DNA of 64,000 nucleotides from Vreelandella neptunia (GCF_022489065.1 NZ_JAKVTW010000011.1:1-64000), one strand, 5' to 3'; shown: positions 16,860 to 25,723, counted from the first letter of the stretch. The notes: generated from the letters alone by a model not told the origin. Numbers and translations: made by a program.

Positions 16860-17963
16860 TTACAGGCAGGCTTCGATCTCTTCCAGTGAGGGCAGATTAT
16901 CCATCACGCGGCTCATGTTGTAAGGCGCGGAAACATCGCGCCACGTCGCGTAGTGCTCAAGGTAGGCGATCATGGATTGGTAGACCTTGGCGTGGTCAGG
17001 GGATTCGCAAGCACCGCGCAGAATGACTTCATTGGTGACTTCCTGGATGCGAGCCAAATCCTCTTCAGAGAACTGATTGATCGTGACGCCCGCATCAATG
17101 AACTTCTGGGTGGCTTCGGTAGACTGGCGCTCAGACCAGGCTAATGACCACGCCATAGTGGCGTCTGCCGCAATGCGCAGGGTCTCTTGGGTCTCTTCTG
17201 AGAGGGCGTCCCAGGCGTCTTTATTGATCATTACGCCAAATACGCTAGCCGACTGGTGCCAGCCGGGGGTTGCCCAGTAGTCGGCTACTTCAGAAAAACC
17301 GGCATTAAAATCAACGCCAGGAGTAGAGAACTCACCCGCATCGATCACGCCGCGTTCAATGGCCTGGTAAACTTCACCGCCCGCTAGGGTGACCTGAGAG
17401 CCGCCTAACTCTTCAAGCACGCGACCCTGGTCACGACCAGAAAGACGCAGCCGTTTGCCTTCTAGGTCCGCAATGCTTTCAATCGGGGTGCGGCCCATAA
17501 AGCCGGACTCGTTGTTGGTAATGCCGTAGGGAAGATAAACCATATTGAACTGGCCATAGATCTCTTCATACAGCTCGCGGCCGCCCCACTGCTGAATCCA
17601 GTTGAGGTAATCAACGCCATTAAATAGGCTGGTAGTGGTGGCCAGTGGCGAAAAGGCGGGGTTTAAGCCTGCCCAATAGCCCGGCCAATCTCCTGCGGCT
17701 TCGATGCTGCCCGTTTCAGTGGCGTCAAATACTTCAGTGCCGGGCATAAGCGTACCACCGGCGCGGAAATTGATTTGTAGCTCTTCGCCCGCCAGTTTGT
17801 TGACCAGTTCTACCCAGTGCTGATCAATCTTGATCAGATCAAGGTTTTCCGGCCAGGTGGAGGTCATTGTCCACTCTTCTTGTGCTTGGGCAGTGGTCGT
17901 GAAGGCAGCGAAAGCGATACCGGCGGCGAGGCCGGAAAGGGCAAATTTGGTAGTTTTTTTCAT
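16860..17963 (-). CDS. TRAP transporter periplasmic binding protein (DctP/TakP type)
   Basis: 367-residue precursor with a clear signal peptide cleaved near AQAQEE. The mature start WTMTSTWPENL and the segment EVFDATETGSIEAAGDWPGYW resemble the TakP/lactate-binding subgroup of DctP proteins. The basic LRLSGRDQGRVLEELGG supplies the region where the conserved Arg contacts the substrate carboxylate. First gene of the operon. The upstream region (17964-18353) carries a 12-base perfect palindrome that may be an operator. Substrate: a small organic acid is likely; which one cannot be told. Confidence 0.92.
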   Translation of the reverse strand: MKKTTKFALSGLAAGIAFAAFTTTAQAQEEWTMTSTWPENLDLIKIDQHWVELVNKLAGEELQINFRAGGTLMPGTEVFDATETGSIEAAGDWPGYWAGLNPAFSPLATTTSLFNGVDYLNWIQQWGGRELYEEIYGQFNMVYLPYGITNNESGFMGRTPIESIADLEGKRLRLSGRDQGRVLEELGGSQVTLAGGEVYQAIERGVIDAGEFSTPGVDFNAGFSEVADYWATPGWHQSASVFGVMINKDAWDALSEETQETLRIAADATMAWSLAWSERQSTEATQKFIDAGVTINQFSEEDLARIQEVTNEVILRGACESPDHAKVYQSMIAYLEHYATWRDVSAPYNMSRVMDNLPSLEEIEACL

Positions 17964-18353
17964 GATGTATTTCCTGGTTTGGCGTGTAGCGTTATTAGTG
18001 TTGGATACCTGGATGCAGGAAAGTACAGCGCTGTTAGGTTACGTTTACGTAAACATGGGTCTTCAAGCGCTGCAGAGCTAAACTAGCACACCACTACCGC
18101 TGCAGCGCAATATCAGTAATGTAAGGATGTTTACCATAGGTTTTAATAGGAAAATGTGATTTATTTAATATAATCAATAAGTTATTTATTTTTTGATCTA
18201 ATGGCAGGGTGTTGGAAGCCTACCGAAAACGTTGAAAGTAGTTAAATGATTAAACCAAAGTTGTAAGTGAAGGGCTCGCTAATAGAGTGGAGAACACTGA
18301 AATGGGTTATAGGGTGACGTTATGGGAAAGAGTCGAGCTGGAGTAAAAGTCAC
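17964..18353. other. Divergent spacer between TRAP operon and tmcA
   Basis: 390 bases without a gene. The left part should hold the TRAP promoter and the palindrome at 18043-18054; the part near 18140-18200 is AT-rich. A small ATG frame from 18322 reaches a stop after 12 codons and is not a gene. Confidence 0.5.
18043..18054. promoter_or_regulatory. Perfect 12-bp palindrome GTTTACGTAAAC
   Basis: Lies 80 bases upstream of the TRAP binding-protein start. Perfect two-fold symmetry of this length suits a dimeric repressor (LacI- or GntR-like). No regulator gene adjoins the operon, so the protein would be encoded elsewhere. Confidence 0.45.
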
Positions 18354-20537
18354 GTGCTGAATCGCCACGAGCGAAGCAAGCAGCAGGCTCGCGTGGTGAG
18401 CGCATTAGTTCATCACGCACAGCGCTTAATCCGACGCCGCTGGCGCCAATTGGTGTGGCTAAGCGGCGATGCCGTGCAGTGCCGCTCGCTAGCGCAGGAG
18501 TTATGGCAGGCCTACCCATGGCAGCAGCCTCTATGGGTGGGTAGTGACGAGGGGGCGGTGAATCAAAGCGCTCCAGTGATACCTGTATTGTCGCCGCGCA
18601 AGGCACGAACTCGCCTGGGGGCAGAGCATCAACTGGTGGTGCTGGATACACACAGCACCGGATTTGATCCCGAAGCGCTAGGGGCACTGGCGGGAACGAT
18701 CACTGCCGGTGGTTTGCTGGTATTGATCACGCCGCAGACGTGGGGAGAAACGCCCGACCCAGATTATGCCCGCCTGGCCGATCATCCCATGCACTGGTCG
18801 GCGCTTACTTGCCATTACTTAGCTCGAATTGCGCGTCAATTGCAGGCCTCATCTCACGTAGTGCGCTGGCGCGCGGGTCACACGGTAGAGTTGCCTAAGC
18901 TACTCTCTTGCAGCGCAGATGAGCCTGCCTATGATGACAGTGACTGTCTAAGCGCTGACCAAGCCCAAGCTGTTAAGCAGCTAGTGGGCTTAAAGCGTCG
19001 ACGCCCGCTGGTGATCACGGCAGATCGTGGGCGGGGTAAAAGCGCTGCGCTGGGAATCGCTTGCGCTCGGCTGCTAACACACAAAACCCAGCGGGTGGTG
19101 CTGACCGCGCCACGGCTAAGTGCGGTGGAGAGTGTGTTCGAGCGGGTCGCGGTGCTCTGCCCAGAGGGTCGCCGGGTTGCGCCAGGCCACTTTGTCATGG
19201 CCCAGGGCGGCGAGCTGATTTTTTTACCGCCGGATGACTTAACCAAGCAGGTTGCTACGCAGCTGCAGGGCGGCGATGGCAGTTACTTAATGGTTGATGA
19301 AGCGGCGGCGATTCCCGCCGCGTTACTGGGGCAGTGGCTCGCCGTTTTTCCTCGCATTGCTTTCGCCACCACGGTGCACGGCTATGAGGGCTCGGGAAGA
19401 GGGTTTGCTTTACGCTTTCGCGATACGCTTGACCGGCTGACGCCTCAGTGGAAAGCGTTGACACTGAAAGCGCCTATCCGCTGGCGCAGTGGCGACCCGC
19501 TGGAAACCTTGGTTAATCAGTTGCTGCTGTTAAAGGCATCGCTGCCAACCCCACAGCAGCGTCAAGCGCGGGCAGCGGAGACGAAGGTGATTGATCGCGC
19601 GCTGCTGGCCGAGGATGATAGCGCTCTGGAGAAGCTGTTTGGGCTGCTGGTGCAGTCTCACTACCGCACTTCCCCCAATGACCTACGTCAGTTGCTTGAT
19701 GGCCCCGGCACGGCATTGCGAACCATCGAACAGGCTGGCGAGCCCCAGGCAGTGTTGGTCACCCGGCAAGAGGGAGGCTTCGAGATTGCGCTAGCCAGCC
19801 AGGTTGCCCGTGGCGAACGCCGCCCTCAAGGGCATCTGTTGGCGCAATCGCTGGCCACCCATGCGGGCAGCCGTGAAGCGCTAACGGCACGCTGGCGGCG
19901 AGTGGTGCGTATCGCGACACACCCTGAGCGCCGCCGCGAAGGCTTGGGGCAAGCGCTGCTGTACGACGATATGGCTGACGCGGAGCGGGAGGGCGTAGCA
20001 CTTTATGGTGCTACCTTTGGCGCGGATCCCGCGCTGCTGCAGTTTTGGCTAGCGCTAGGGTTTATACCGGTGCGTTTAGGCATTACCCGCGAGGCATCGA
20101 CCGGTGAGTTTGCCGTTATGGTGGCGAAAGCGTTAAATCCCAACGGCGATGCGGTACTGAAAGATCTTCGCGAGCGCTTTCAAATGGCGCTACCCAGCCT
20201 GTTGGCGTTTGAGTTGAAATCGCTTCCCGGCTCAATCGTTGTTTTACTGTTAGGTCAGATGCCGAGCGCGCCCCTGAGTGCACGGGATTGGCAGGATGTC
20301 GAGGATGTGGCAACCGCCCATCGCGATCCTGCCCTTGCTCGTCCGGCCTTGCAAGCCTTGGCGCGTGAGGTCAGCCACAGCCCCGCCAGCCACGGCCCCT
20401 TAACGGAAACGCAACAGCAGGCACACCAGCACGTGTCCGCGTGGGCGTTTCAGAATCTAGCCCTGGCGAATAACCGCAATGAGGCGTTGCAGCTTCTGCG
20501 CCTCGCTGTGAATAACCTTATTGGGCCGGTAAAGTAG
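18354..20537 (+). CDS. tmcA: tRNA(Met) cytidine acetyltransferase TmcA
   Basis: Makes N4-acetylcytidine at the wobble base of elongator tRNA(Met), using acetyl-CoA and ATP. In 727 residues: an N-terminal DUF1726-like domain, a RecD-like ATPase module with Walker A TADRGRGKSA at 222-231 and Walker B MVDEAAAIP, a GNAT domain with RIATHPERRREGLGQAL, and a C-terminal tRNA-binding part. Slightly longer than E. coli TmcA (671). I start at GTG 18354 with GGAG about ten bases upstream; no in-frame ATG fits better. Followed after 27 bases by pepD in the same direction. Confidence 0.94.
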   Translation: MLNRHERSKQQARVVSALVHHAQRLIRRRWRQLVWLSGDAVQCRSLAQELWQAYPWQQPLWVGSDEGAVNQSAPVIPVLSPRKARTRLGAEHQLVVLDTHSTGFDPEALGALAGTITAGGLLVLITPQTWGETPDPDYARLADHPMHWSALTCHYLARIARQLQASSHVVRWRAGHTVELPKLLSCSADEPAYDDSDCLSADQAQAVKQLVGLKRRRPLVITADRGRGKSAALGIACARLLTHKTQRVVLTAPRLSAVESVFERVAVLCPEGRRVAPGHFVMAQGGELIFLPPDDLTKQVATQLQGGDGSYLMVDEAAAIPAALLGQWLAVFPRIAFATTVHGYEGSGRGFALRFRDTLDRLTPQWKALTLKAPIRWRSGDPLETLVNQLLLLKASLPTPQQRQARAAETKVIDRALLAEDDSALEKLFGLLVQSHYRTSPNDLRQLLDGPGTALRTIEQAGEPQAVLVTRQEGGFEIALASQVARGERRPQGHLLAQSLATHAGSREALTARWRRVVRIATHPERRREGLGQALLYDDMADAEREGVALYGATFGADPALLQFWLALGFIPVRLGITREASTGEFAVMVAKALNPNGDAVLKDLRERFQMALPSLLAFELKSLPGSIVVLLLGQMPSAPLSARDWQDVEDVATAHRDPALARPALQALAREVSHSPASHGPLTETQQQAHQHVSAWAFQNLALANNRNEALQLLRLAVNNLIGPVK

Positions 20538-20564
20538 CCCGGTTGCCGACAACGAAGAGTCCTT

Positions 20565-22031
20565 ATGAACGCACATCTTGAAGCGCTGGCACCCTCCTTG
20601 GTTTGGCGCCACTTTCAAACGCTTTGCAATACGCCGCGCCCTTCTGGGCATGAGGCGGCGTTAGTCGCCACTCTCGAAGCATGGGCCGATGCCCAAGGTC
20701 TCGCCCATGACCGCGATACCTTTGGTAATTTAAGAATCCGTAAATCGGCTTCCCCAGGCTGCGAACAGGCGCCCGGTGTAGTGCTGCAAGGTCACCTGGA
20801 CATGGTTGCCCAGGCAAATAGCGGCCATGCCCACGACTTTACCCGCGACCCCATCAAGACCTATGTGGCGGATGGCTGGTTACATGCCGATGGCACCACT
20901 CTTGGCGCTGATAACGGCATGGGCGTGGCGGCTATTCTCGCTGTGCTGGAAGACCCGGATCTGCGCCATGGGCCGCTAGAAGCGTTATTTACCCTGGAAG
21001 AAGAGACCTCCATGGGCGGCGCGCTGAATCTGGCCGAGAACTGGCTAGAAGGCTCGCTGCTGCTCAACCTGGACAGTGAAGATAGGGGAGAGGTCTATAT
21101 TGGTTGCGCAGGTGGAGCCGATGTGGAAGTTGATGCGCAACTGCCGAGCGCCGCCGCGGGTGATCACGAGCAGGTCATCGAGATCGCCTTGACGGGGCTT
21201 AAGGGTGGCCATTCTGGCATCGATATTCATAAGCCGCTGGGCAACGCTAATAGGCTGCTGGTTAGAGTGTTGAGGTCTTTAGAAGCCTTTGATGCGCGCT
21301 TGATCAGCTACCATGGCGGCACCTTACGTAACGCCATCCCTCGCGAAGCCTTTGCCCAAGTAGCGATACCTGCCGATGAAATTGACGCTGCTCTGGTGAC
21401 TATCGCTGGGCTGGAAACTATTTTGTTAAGGGAGTTAGGCAGTGGCGATAGTGGCCTCAAAATCAGCGCCCAACGTCTAGCCGAGCTACCTGACGCAGAG
21501 CCGCTAACGCTGGATGCCAGCGCCATGCTGTTAGCCGCGCTTCACTCTGCCCCCTGCGGGGTTGAGCGGATGAGCGCCGATGTACCGGGCGTAGTGGAAA
21601 CCTCCAATAACCTGGGCGTATTGAGCCTGGAGAATGGGCGGCTGCACCTCTGCGCATTGGTGCGCTCGCTGCACGACAGTGCAGTGGTGGCTATGGCGGA
21701 TCGCTTTCAAGCGCTGTTTGGGTTGATTGGTGCCCGGGTAAAAGTGGAAAACGGCTATCCAGGTTGGGCGCCCAATCCTAATGGCGAGCTGCTAGCGACC
21801 TTTAAAGCTCGCCATACGGCATTGTTGGGTCGGGAGCCTGAAGTGAAGGTGATTCACGCTGGGCTCGAGTGCGGCATCCTTGGCAGCAAGTATCCGCATT
21901 TGGATATGATCTCGTTTGGCCCGCTGATTCGCGGTGCTCACTCCCCGGATGAGCGAGTCGAAATCGACTCCGTCGAAGAGTTCTGGTTAATGCTGCGAGC
22001 GTTGATCGAGGATCTTGCCGATCAGCGTTAG
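20565..22031 (+). CDS. pepD: Aminoacyl-histidine (cytosol non-specific) dipeptidase PepD
   Basis: Zinc dipeptidase of the M20 family that degrades dipeptides such as carnosine in the cytoplasm. 488 residues. Metal and catalytic motifs in order: QGHLDMV (His, Asp), GADNGMG (bridging Asp), LEEETSMGG (catalytic and metal Glu), LNLDSED and the C-terminal HAGLECG (His). An insert domain between about 190 and 395 corresponds to the lid. Length and motif order equal E. coli PepD. Ends just before a bidirectional hairpin shared with dps. Confidence 0.95.
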   Translation: MNAHLEALAPSLVWRHFQTLCNTPRPSGHEAALVATLEAWADAQGLAHDRDTFGNLRIRKSASPGCEQAPGVVLQGHLDMVAQANSGHAHDFTRDPIKTYVADGWLHADGTTLGADNGMGVAAILAVLEDPDLRHGPLEALFTLEEETSMGGALNLAENWLEGSLLLNLDSEDRGEVYIGCAGGADVEVDAQLPSAAAGDHEQVIEIALTGLKGGHSGIDIHKPLGNANRLLVRVLRSLEAFDARLISYHGGTLRNAIPREAFAQVAIPADEIDAALVTIAGLETILLRELGSGDSGLKISAQRLAELPDAEPLTLDASAMLLAALHSAPCGVERMSADVPGVVETSNNLGVLSLENGRLHLCALVRSLHDSAVVAMADRFQALFGLIGARVKVENGYPGWAPNPNGELLATFKARHTALLGREPEVKVIHAGLECGILGSKYPHLDMISFGPLIRGAHSPDERVEIDSVEEFWLMLRALIEDLADQR

Positions 22032-22057
22032 TCCTCGTAGTAAGAGTGGTCACGCAT

Positions 22058-22095
22058 AAAAAACGGCACCCAATATAATAAGGGGAGCCGTTTTT
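22058..22095. terminator. Bidirectional terminator between pepD and dps
   Basis: AAAAACGGC-A-CCC pairs with GGG-A-GCCGTTTTT around an AT-rich loop, with an A run on one side and a T run on the other. It can end both the rightward pepD and the leftward dps transcript. Confidence 0.8.
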
Positions 22096-22111
22096 ACGCC
22101 ATGCGAACGCG

Positions 22112-22141
22112 CTTATTTACTTAATACTTATTTGCTTAAGT
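22112..22141. repeat. 15-bp tandem duplication at the dps stop codon
   Basis: CTTATTTACTTAATA (22112-22126) is followed directly by CTTATTTGCTTAAGT (22127-22141), 12 of 15 identical. Read on the minus strand, the second is the last codons of dps (Leu-Ser-Lys-stop); the first repeats them in frame after the stop. Confidence 0.8.
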
Positions 22142-22604
22142 AGGCGTTGAGCATCCAGATGGTTTTTTCCTGCTCGCGAATATAGTCACCGGCCTGTGCC
22201 GCGGTGCCTTCATCATCAGCATCAGAAGCAAGCGCCAGCAGTTCACGCTGCAGCTCAATGATGGTTTGGTAGCCTTTCAGTACGCCTTTGACGCAGGTGG
22301 TGCCGTCATGGACGTCTTTGTCTTCCTGAATGCGCGACAGGGTGACATAGTCGCTATAAGCGTGTACCGGCTTGTGGCCCAGCGTCAGAATGCGCTCGGC
22401 AACTTCGTCCACTTTGGTTAGTAGGTCAGTGTAGAACTCTTCAAACTTGGCATGCAGCTCAAAAAAGTCGCTACCGCGAACATTCCAGTGGTAGCCGCGC
22501 ACGTTCATGTAGAAAATTTGGTAATTGGCCAGCAGGTGGTTGAGCTTTTCGGCGAGTTGACTAGCGCTACCTTCGTGTAGGCCAATGCTATTAGTGTCAG
22601 TCAT
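22128..22604 (-). CDS. dps: Dps-family DNA-binding ferritin-like protein
   Basis: 158 residues, the usual Dps length. It forms a dodecamer that oxidises and stores iron with peroxide and shields DNA under starvation. The ferroxidase motif reads YHWNVRGSDFFELHAKFEEFY, with its His, Asp/Glu and His ligands at subunit interfaces. I start at ATG 22604 after AGGGAG; longer in-frame extensions upstream add a Cys-rich leader unlike any Dps. Single gene, convergent with pepD. Dps genes are often controlled by OxyR, Fur or the stationary sigma factor, but I found no convincing site. Confidence 0.93.
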   Translation of the reverse strand: MTDTNSIGLHEGSASQLAEKLNHLLANYQIFYMNVRGYHWNVRGSDFFELHAKFEEFYTDLLTKVDEVAERILTLGHKPVHAYSDYVTLSRIQEDKDVHDGTTCVKGVLKGYQTIIELQRELLALASDADDEGTAAQAGDYIREQEKTIWMLNAYLSK

Positions 22605-22829
22605 ATCCTGCTCCCTCTTTATGCCGCAAGGCGCGGCGGTTAATGCGTTGTCCAGCACACACATCTTGATAACAGTGTTCCAGATTAGGGCGTCTTTGGT
22701 GCGGTGCAAAACAAGTTTTTTGCATCGCCGCCATAGCGCTACGACATTAGATGCCTGTCGTTACCCTTTGACTACTGTTTACATGCTGGCGCTTAGCGCC
22801 CTTTTCAAGGCCCGTCAGCAAAACGCTGC

Positions 22830-23969
22830 CTAACCTTCGTTGGCTGCAGCCCAGAGTCGAAGCAGGCTTTCACAGCGTGATTCCAGTAGCTCTGCGGTAC
22901 GCGGTAGCGCCTCGGTTAAGGTCATGGTGCCGTCTGCTAGGGCAAACGCCGCCGTTACACCTTCGTCAAAGCAGGCTTGCCAGCCATCGCCTAGGCTGCC
23001 TGCCAGCACAATGACAGGTGTGTTAAGGCGCTTGGCAGCACGAGAGACACCAATCGGCGTTTTGCCTGCCAGGCTCTGCCCATCCAGGCGGCCTTCGCCG
23101 GTAATCACCAAGTCCGCGCGAGCCAAGAGTGTGGCCATATCAGCCTGCTGCATAATCATTTCAATGCCGGGTTTCAAAGTGGCATTTAAAAAAGCCTTGG
23201 CCGCAAACCCCATACCGCCAGCCGCGCCTGCACCCGGCAGCGTTCGGTAATCATCGCCTAGCACCTGAGCGCTGATATCGGCAAAGTGGCCCAGCGCCCG
23301 ATCCAACTGCTCAACGTCTTCTGGTGTGGCGCCTTTTTGGGGGCCAAAAATGGCACTGGCGCCGCGCTCACCCAGCAGGGGATTGTCTACATCGACGGCA
23401 GCCTCTAAGGTGAGCCCAGCTAAACGCGGGTCTAGCCCATCAAGCGTTAAACTGGCCAGTTGGCTAAGTGCCGCACCGCCAGGGGGAAGCGGTTCACCGT
23501 TGTGATCCCAAAAGCGCGCCCCCAAAGCCTGCAGCATGCCAGCACCACCGTCATTGGTGGCGCTGCCGCCGAGCAGCAGCAGCGCTTTTTCAGCTCCTTG
23601 TTCCAGCGCCGCCAGCAGCAGTTCACCTACCCCAAAAGTAGAGGTGTGCAGTGCATTGCGTTCATCGGCAGCAAGGTGTTGTAAACCGCTGGCTTCTGCC
23701 AGCTCAATAAACGCGGTACGCTGTTCGCTAAGCCAGCCCCAGGCTGCTTGGCGAGGGCGCCCAAGGGCATCCTTAACGTCCAATTGGAGGCGCTCAGCGC
23801 CGGTAGCCGCAATCAATGCGTCTAGACTGCCTTCGCCACCGTCAGCCAAGGGGCAAGTTTGAACGTGCGCCTCAGGTACCGCGCGCTGCACCCCCCGCGC
23901 CATGGCGGCTGCGGCGTCTTGGGCACTCAGCGCATCTTTAAAACTGTCGGGGCAAAGCAACACATTCAT
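22830..23969 (-). CDS. Glycerate 2-kinase (GarK/GlxK family)
   Basis: Phosphorylates glycerate, linking glyoxylate or sugar-acid breakdown to glycolysis. 379 residues of the type I glycerate kinase fold, with PDSFKDALSA near the N-terminus, LADGGEGSLDALI, LGGSATNDGGAGMLQALG, and GEGRLDGQSLAGKTPIGV in the catalytic half. I start at ATG 23969, with GGAG nine bases upstream; GTG 23975 would leave only three bases of spacing. A Zur-like site sits 20 bases upstream of the start but more likely serves the divergent lipoprotein operon. Confidence 0.93.
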   Translation of the reverse strand: MNVLLCPDSFKDALSAQDAAAAMARGVQRAVPEAHVQTCPLADGGEGSLDALIAATGAERLQLDVKDALGRPRQAAWGWLSEQRTAFIELAEASGLQHLAADERNALHTSTFGVGELLLAALEQGAEKALLLLGGSATNDGGAGMLQALGARFWDHNGEPLPPGGAALSQLASLTLDGLDPRLAGLTLEAAVDVDNPLLGERGASAIFGPQKGATPEDVEQLDRALGHFADISAQVLGDDYRTLPGAGAAGGMGFAAKAFLNATLKPGIEMIMQQADMATLLARADLVITGEGRLDGQSLAGKTPIGVSRAAKRLNTPVIVLAGSLGDGWQACFDEGVTAAFALADGTMTLTEALPRTAELLESRCESLLRLWAAANEG

Positions 23970-23988
23970 CAACACGATCTCCGCGAAG

Positions 23989-24003
23989 TGTTATTAAAAA
24001 ACA
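23989..24003. promoter_or_regulatory. Zur-like box upstream of the lipoprotein-DUF1007 operon
   Basis: TGTTATTAAAAAACA agrees with the gammaproteobacterial Zur core TGTTATANTATAACA at 11 of 14 defined positions. The flank GAAG before it and TTC after it extend the match to known znu-type operators. It lies in the divergent spacer, 99 bases before the lipoprotein start. Confidence 0.5.
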
Positions 24004-24101
24004 TTCTGATCAAAACATTGTCATTAAGTATGGCTATGCTTGATGAGCTTAGCGCGCTAGCCTGCGTCAAACCAGCGGCCTCGTCCGTTAGAGGATCTAA
24101 C

Positions 24102-24662
24102 ATGAAGTCGATACCGATAAGCTTAACCTGCCTGCTAGCGCTTGCTGGCTGCCAAGTGGCGCCAGACCGCTTGCCACAAGCTGAGCCCGCACCTGCTGCC
24201 TCATGCTATTTTCCCTCGACGGAGGAGCAGGCGCTTGAAACCAGCGTTGCCGTCCTGACCGAATGGGGGTTTACCCTGGACTCTACCGATACCACGTTGG
24301 GCTTGATCAGCGCCAGCCGCGAACGTCCGCTGCACGGTTACTATGACCCTTACGATAATGCTTACGGCTATGGGAGTGGGATGCGCCTGTTTGGTGGTTT
24401 GGGGATAGGACGTGGTGGCTCCGGTATCGGTTTTGGCGTTGGTGGAATGGGCTTTGGCGGTGGTATGGGCCATCAACCGGTGGAAGTGGAGCGGGTCTCG
24501 CTGTTTGTGAACGATGCACATATACGCATATCCCGAGATATTCGCCGCTTTGATTATGCAGGTGATTTGCGCGAATCCTACAGTGCTAGCAATGACGATT
24601 TCTGTCGCCGCTTTCAAGCCACTTTCGAGCAGAGCTTGCCCGCCAATGGGAGGCCACTATGA
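24102..24662 (+). CDS. Lipoprotein with glycine-rich segment, probable zinc-response locus
   Basis: 186 residues; I do not recognise a named family. A signal peptide with lipobox LALAGC predicts a lipid anchor at Cys17. A compact domain follows, with an aromatic pair and ETSVAVLTEWGFTLDSTDTTLGLISASRE, a pattern like bacterial lipoproteins in which a residual variance of a repeated strand is measured against a small beta sandwich. Residues about 95-120 are a Gly/Met-rich stretch with repeated GIGRGGSGIGFGVGG-type runs, probably a flexible loop. Start chosen at ATG 24102 after GAGGAT. It overlaps the next lipoprotein gene by ATGA and shares the Zur-like box, so a role in metal stress or in zinc handling at the envelope is inferred. 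Confidence 0.75.
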   Translation: MKSIPISLTCLLALAGCQVAPDRLPQAEPAPAASCYFPSTEEQALETSVAVLTEWGFTLDSTDTTLGLISASRERPLHGYYDPYDNAYGYGSGMRLFGGLGIGRGGSGIGFGVGGMGFGGGMGHQPVEVERVSLFVNDAHIRISRDIRRFDYAGDLRESYSASNDDFCRRFQATFEQSLPANGRPL

Positions 24663-25018
24663 ACCTTCGGCACTGGCTATTGTTGGGGCTGCTGGGTGGG
24701 TTGGCCGGCTGTGCCACCACTACGCCTTTAGAGCCTCGTGAACTGTTTTACGCAACGCCGTCGGATGAGACCTTCCGTGAAGCAGTGGATTTGATGGTGG
24801 AGCAGGGGTATGTGGTTCGCCATGCGGATATCTCCCTGGGGCGTGCTGAAGCATCGCTTGCCCGCTGGCCCGGATATCGGTTGCAACTACAGGTAAGTGA
24901 AGAGGGGAGCGGTAGCCGCGTGAGCGTATCGGCGCTTAGTGGTAGCCAGCCACTGCGACCTAATTTGTTAGACCCTTGGCTTGTCGCCTTACAGCATAAA
25001 TTGGGCGTCGCGCCATGA
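24659..25018 (+). CDS. Small lipoprotein in the zinc-type operon
   Basis: 119 residues. A hydrophobic leader ends in LAGCATTT, a lipobox, so Cys18 should be acylated. The mature part includes ETFREAVDLMVEQGYVVRHAD and ISLGRAEASLARWPGYRLQLQV, similar in layout to the upstream lipoprotein (helix, then strands carrying charged residues), so the two may be distant paralogues. No known domain recognised. Overlaps its upstream neighbour and the DUF1007 gene by four bases each, so all three are translated as one coupled unit. Confidence 0.75.
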   Translation: MNLRHWLLLGLLGGLAGCATTTPLEPRELFYATPSDETFREAVDLMVEQGYVVRHADISLGRAEASLARWPGYRLQLQVSEEGSGSRVSVSALSGSQPLRPNLLDPWLVALQHKLGVAP

Positions 25019-25668
25019 GGGGACTCACCGTCGCGTTAGTCTTGGCTATGAGCACCTTTATCGTCAGCCCGGAGGCCCAAGCTCATCCACACGGATGGAT
25101 CGATCTGAGCGTGCGTGTCATTACCGATGATCAAGGCGTCGTTAGCGGTTTGCATCAAACGTGGCGGATGGACCCTTTTTACAGCTTGGTCGTCTTTGAA
25201 GAGCTACAGCAGGTTGAGAACGCAAGCCTTGAAGAGGGGCTTGATCAACTGGGCAAAGAGATTCGCGATAATCTCGCAACCGAGCACTATTTAACCGAGG
25301 TGAGTATTAACGGTGAGCCTCAAGCGCTGGGTGAGGTGAGCGAATATACCGCCATGGAGCGTGATGGCCGGCTGACCTTTATGTTTATCCTGCCGCTGGC
25401 CACGCCCCAGCCGCTGGCAGGCTCGCAGCTTAACTATCAAGTGTTTGACCCCACCTACTACATTGAGGTGGTACATGAAGAAGAGGACGGCCAGCCTCGG
25501 GACGATGCGCTTATCCTTCACGGTGAGCCTGCCTGTGAATTGTCTATCCTGCCCGCGGACCCGGACCCTGAAGTGGTGATGCAGGCGGCGCTGCTCGATA
25601 AGGACGAAAGCGGCGAGCCGGGTTTGGGGCGCTACTTTACCGAGACCGGCCAAGTTGATTGTCGCTAA
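25015..25668 (+). CDS. zevA: DUF1007 periplasmic protein, ZevA-like
   Basis: 217 residues with a cleavable signal peptide ending AQA, followed at once by HPHGWIDL, the hallmark of DUF1007. In Haemophilus influenzae a DUF1007 protein (ZevA) and a NicO-type permease (ZevB) form a zinc acquisition system; the same pair sits here. The N-terminal His residues after cleavage are plausible metal ligands, and acidic patches (EEEDGQPRDD) follow. Coupled by a four-base overlap to the lipoprotein before it; the permease gene starts 92 bases on, behind its own Zur-like site. Nickel or cobalt remain alternatives. Confidence 0.82.
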   Translation: MRGLTVALVLAMSTFIVSPEAQAHPHGWIDLSVRVITDDQGVVSGLHQTWRMDPFYSLVVFEELQQVENASLEEGLDQLGKEIRDNLATEHYLTEVSINGEPQALGEVSEYTAMERDGRLTFMFILPLATPQPLAGSQLNYQVFDPTYYIEVVHEEEDGQPRDDALILHGEPACELSILPADPDPEVVMQAALLDKDESGEPGLGRYFTETGQVDCR

Positions 25669-25723
25669 GCGCTATGTTTAAACGGACTTGTTATGCGCAG
25701 TCTATCGAATAAAGATATCGTTG

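Noticed and set aside
18322-18360. Upstream ATG as start of tmcA
   Set aside because: It is in a different frame and ends after 12 codons; GTG 18354 is in frame with the conserved start of the protein.
22605-22709. Extended N-terminus of Dps
   Set aside because: The added residues are unlike any Dps, and AGGGAG precedes ATG 22604.
22788-22800. GGCGC-TTA-GCGCC hairpin as a terminator
   Set aside because: Only a 5-base stem and no T run in the direction of the glycerate kinase gene.
23859-24101. Longer N-terminus of the first lipoprotein
   Set aside because: The extension overlaps the glycerate kinase gene and would bury the lipoprotein signal peptide inside the chain.
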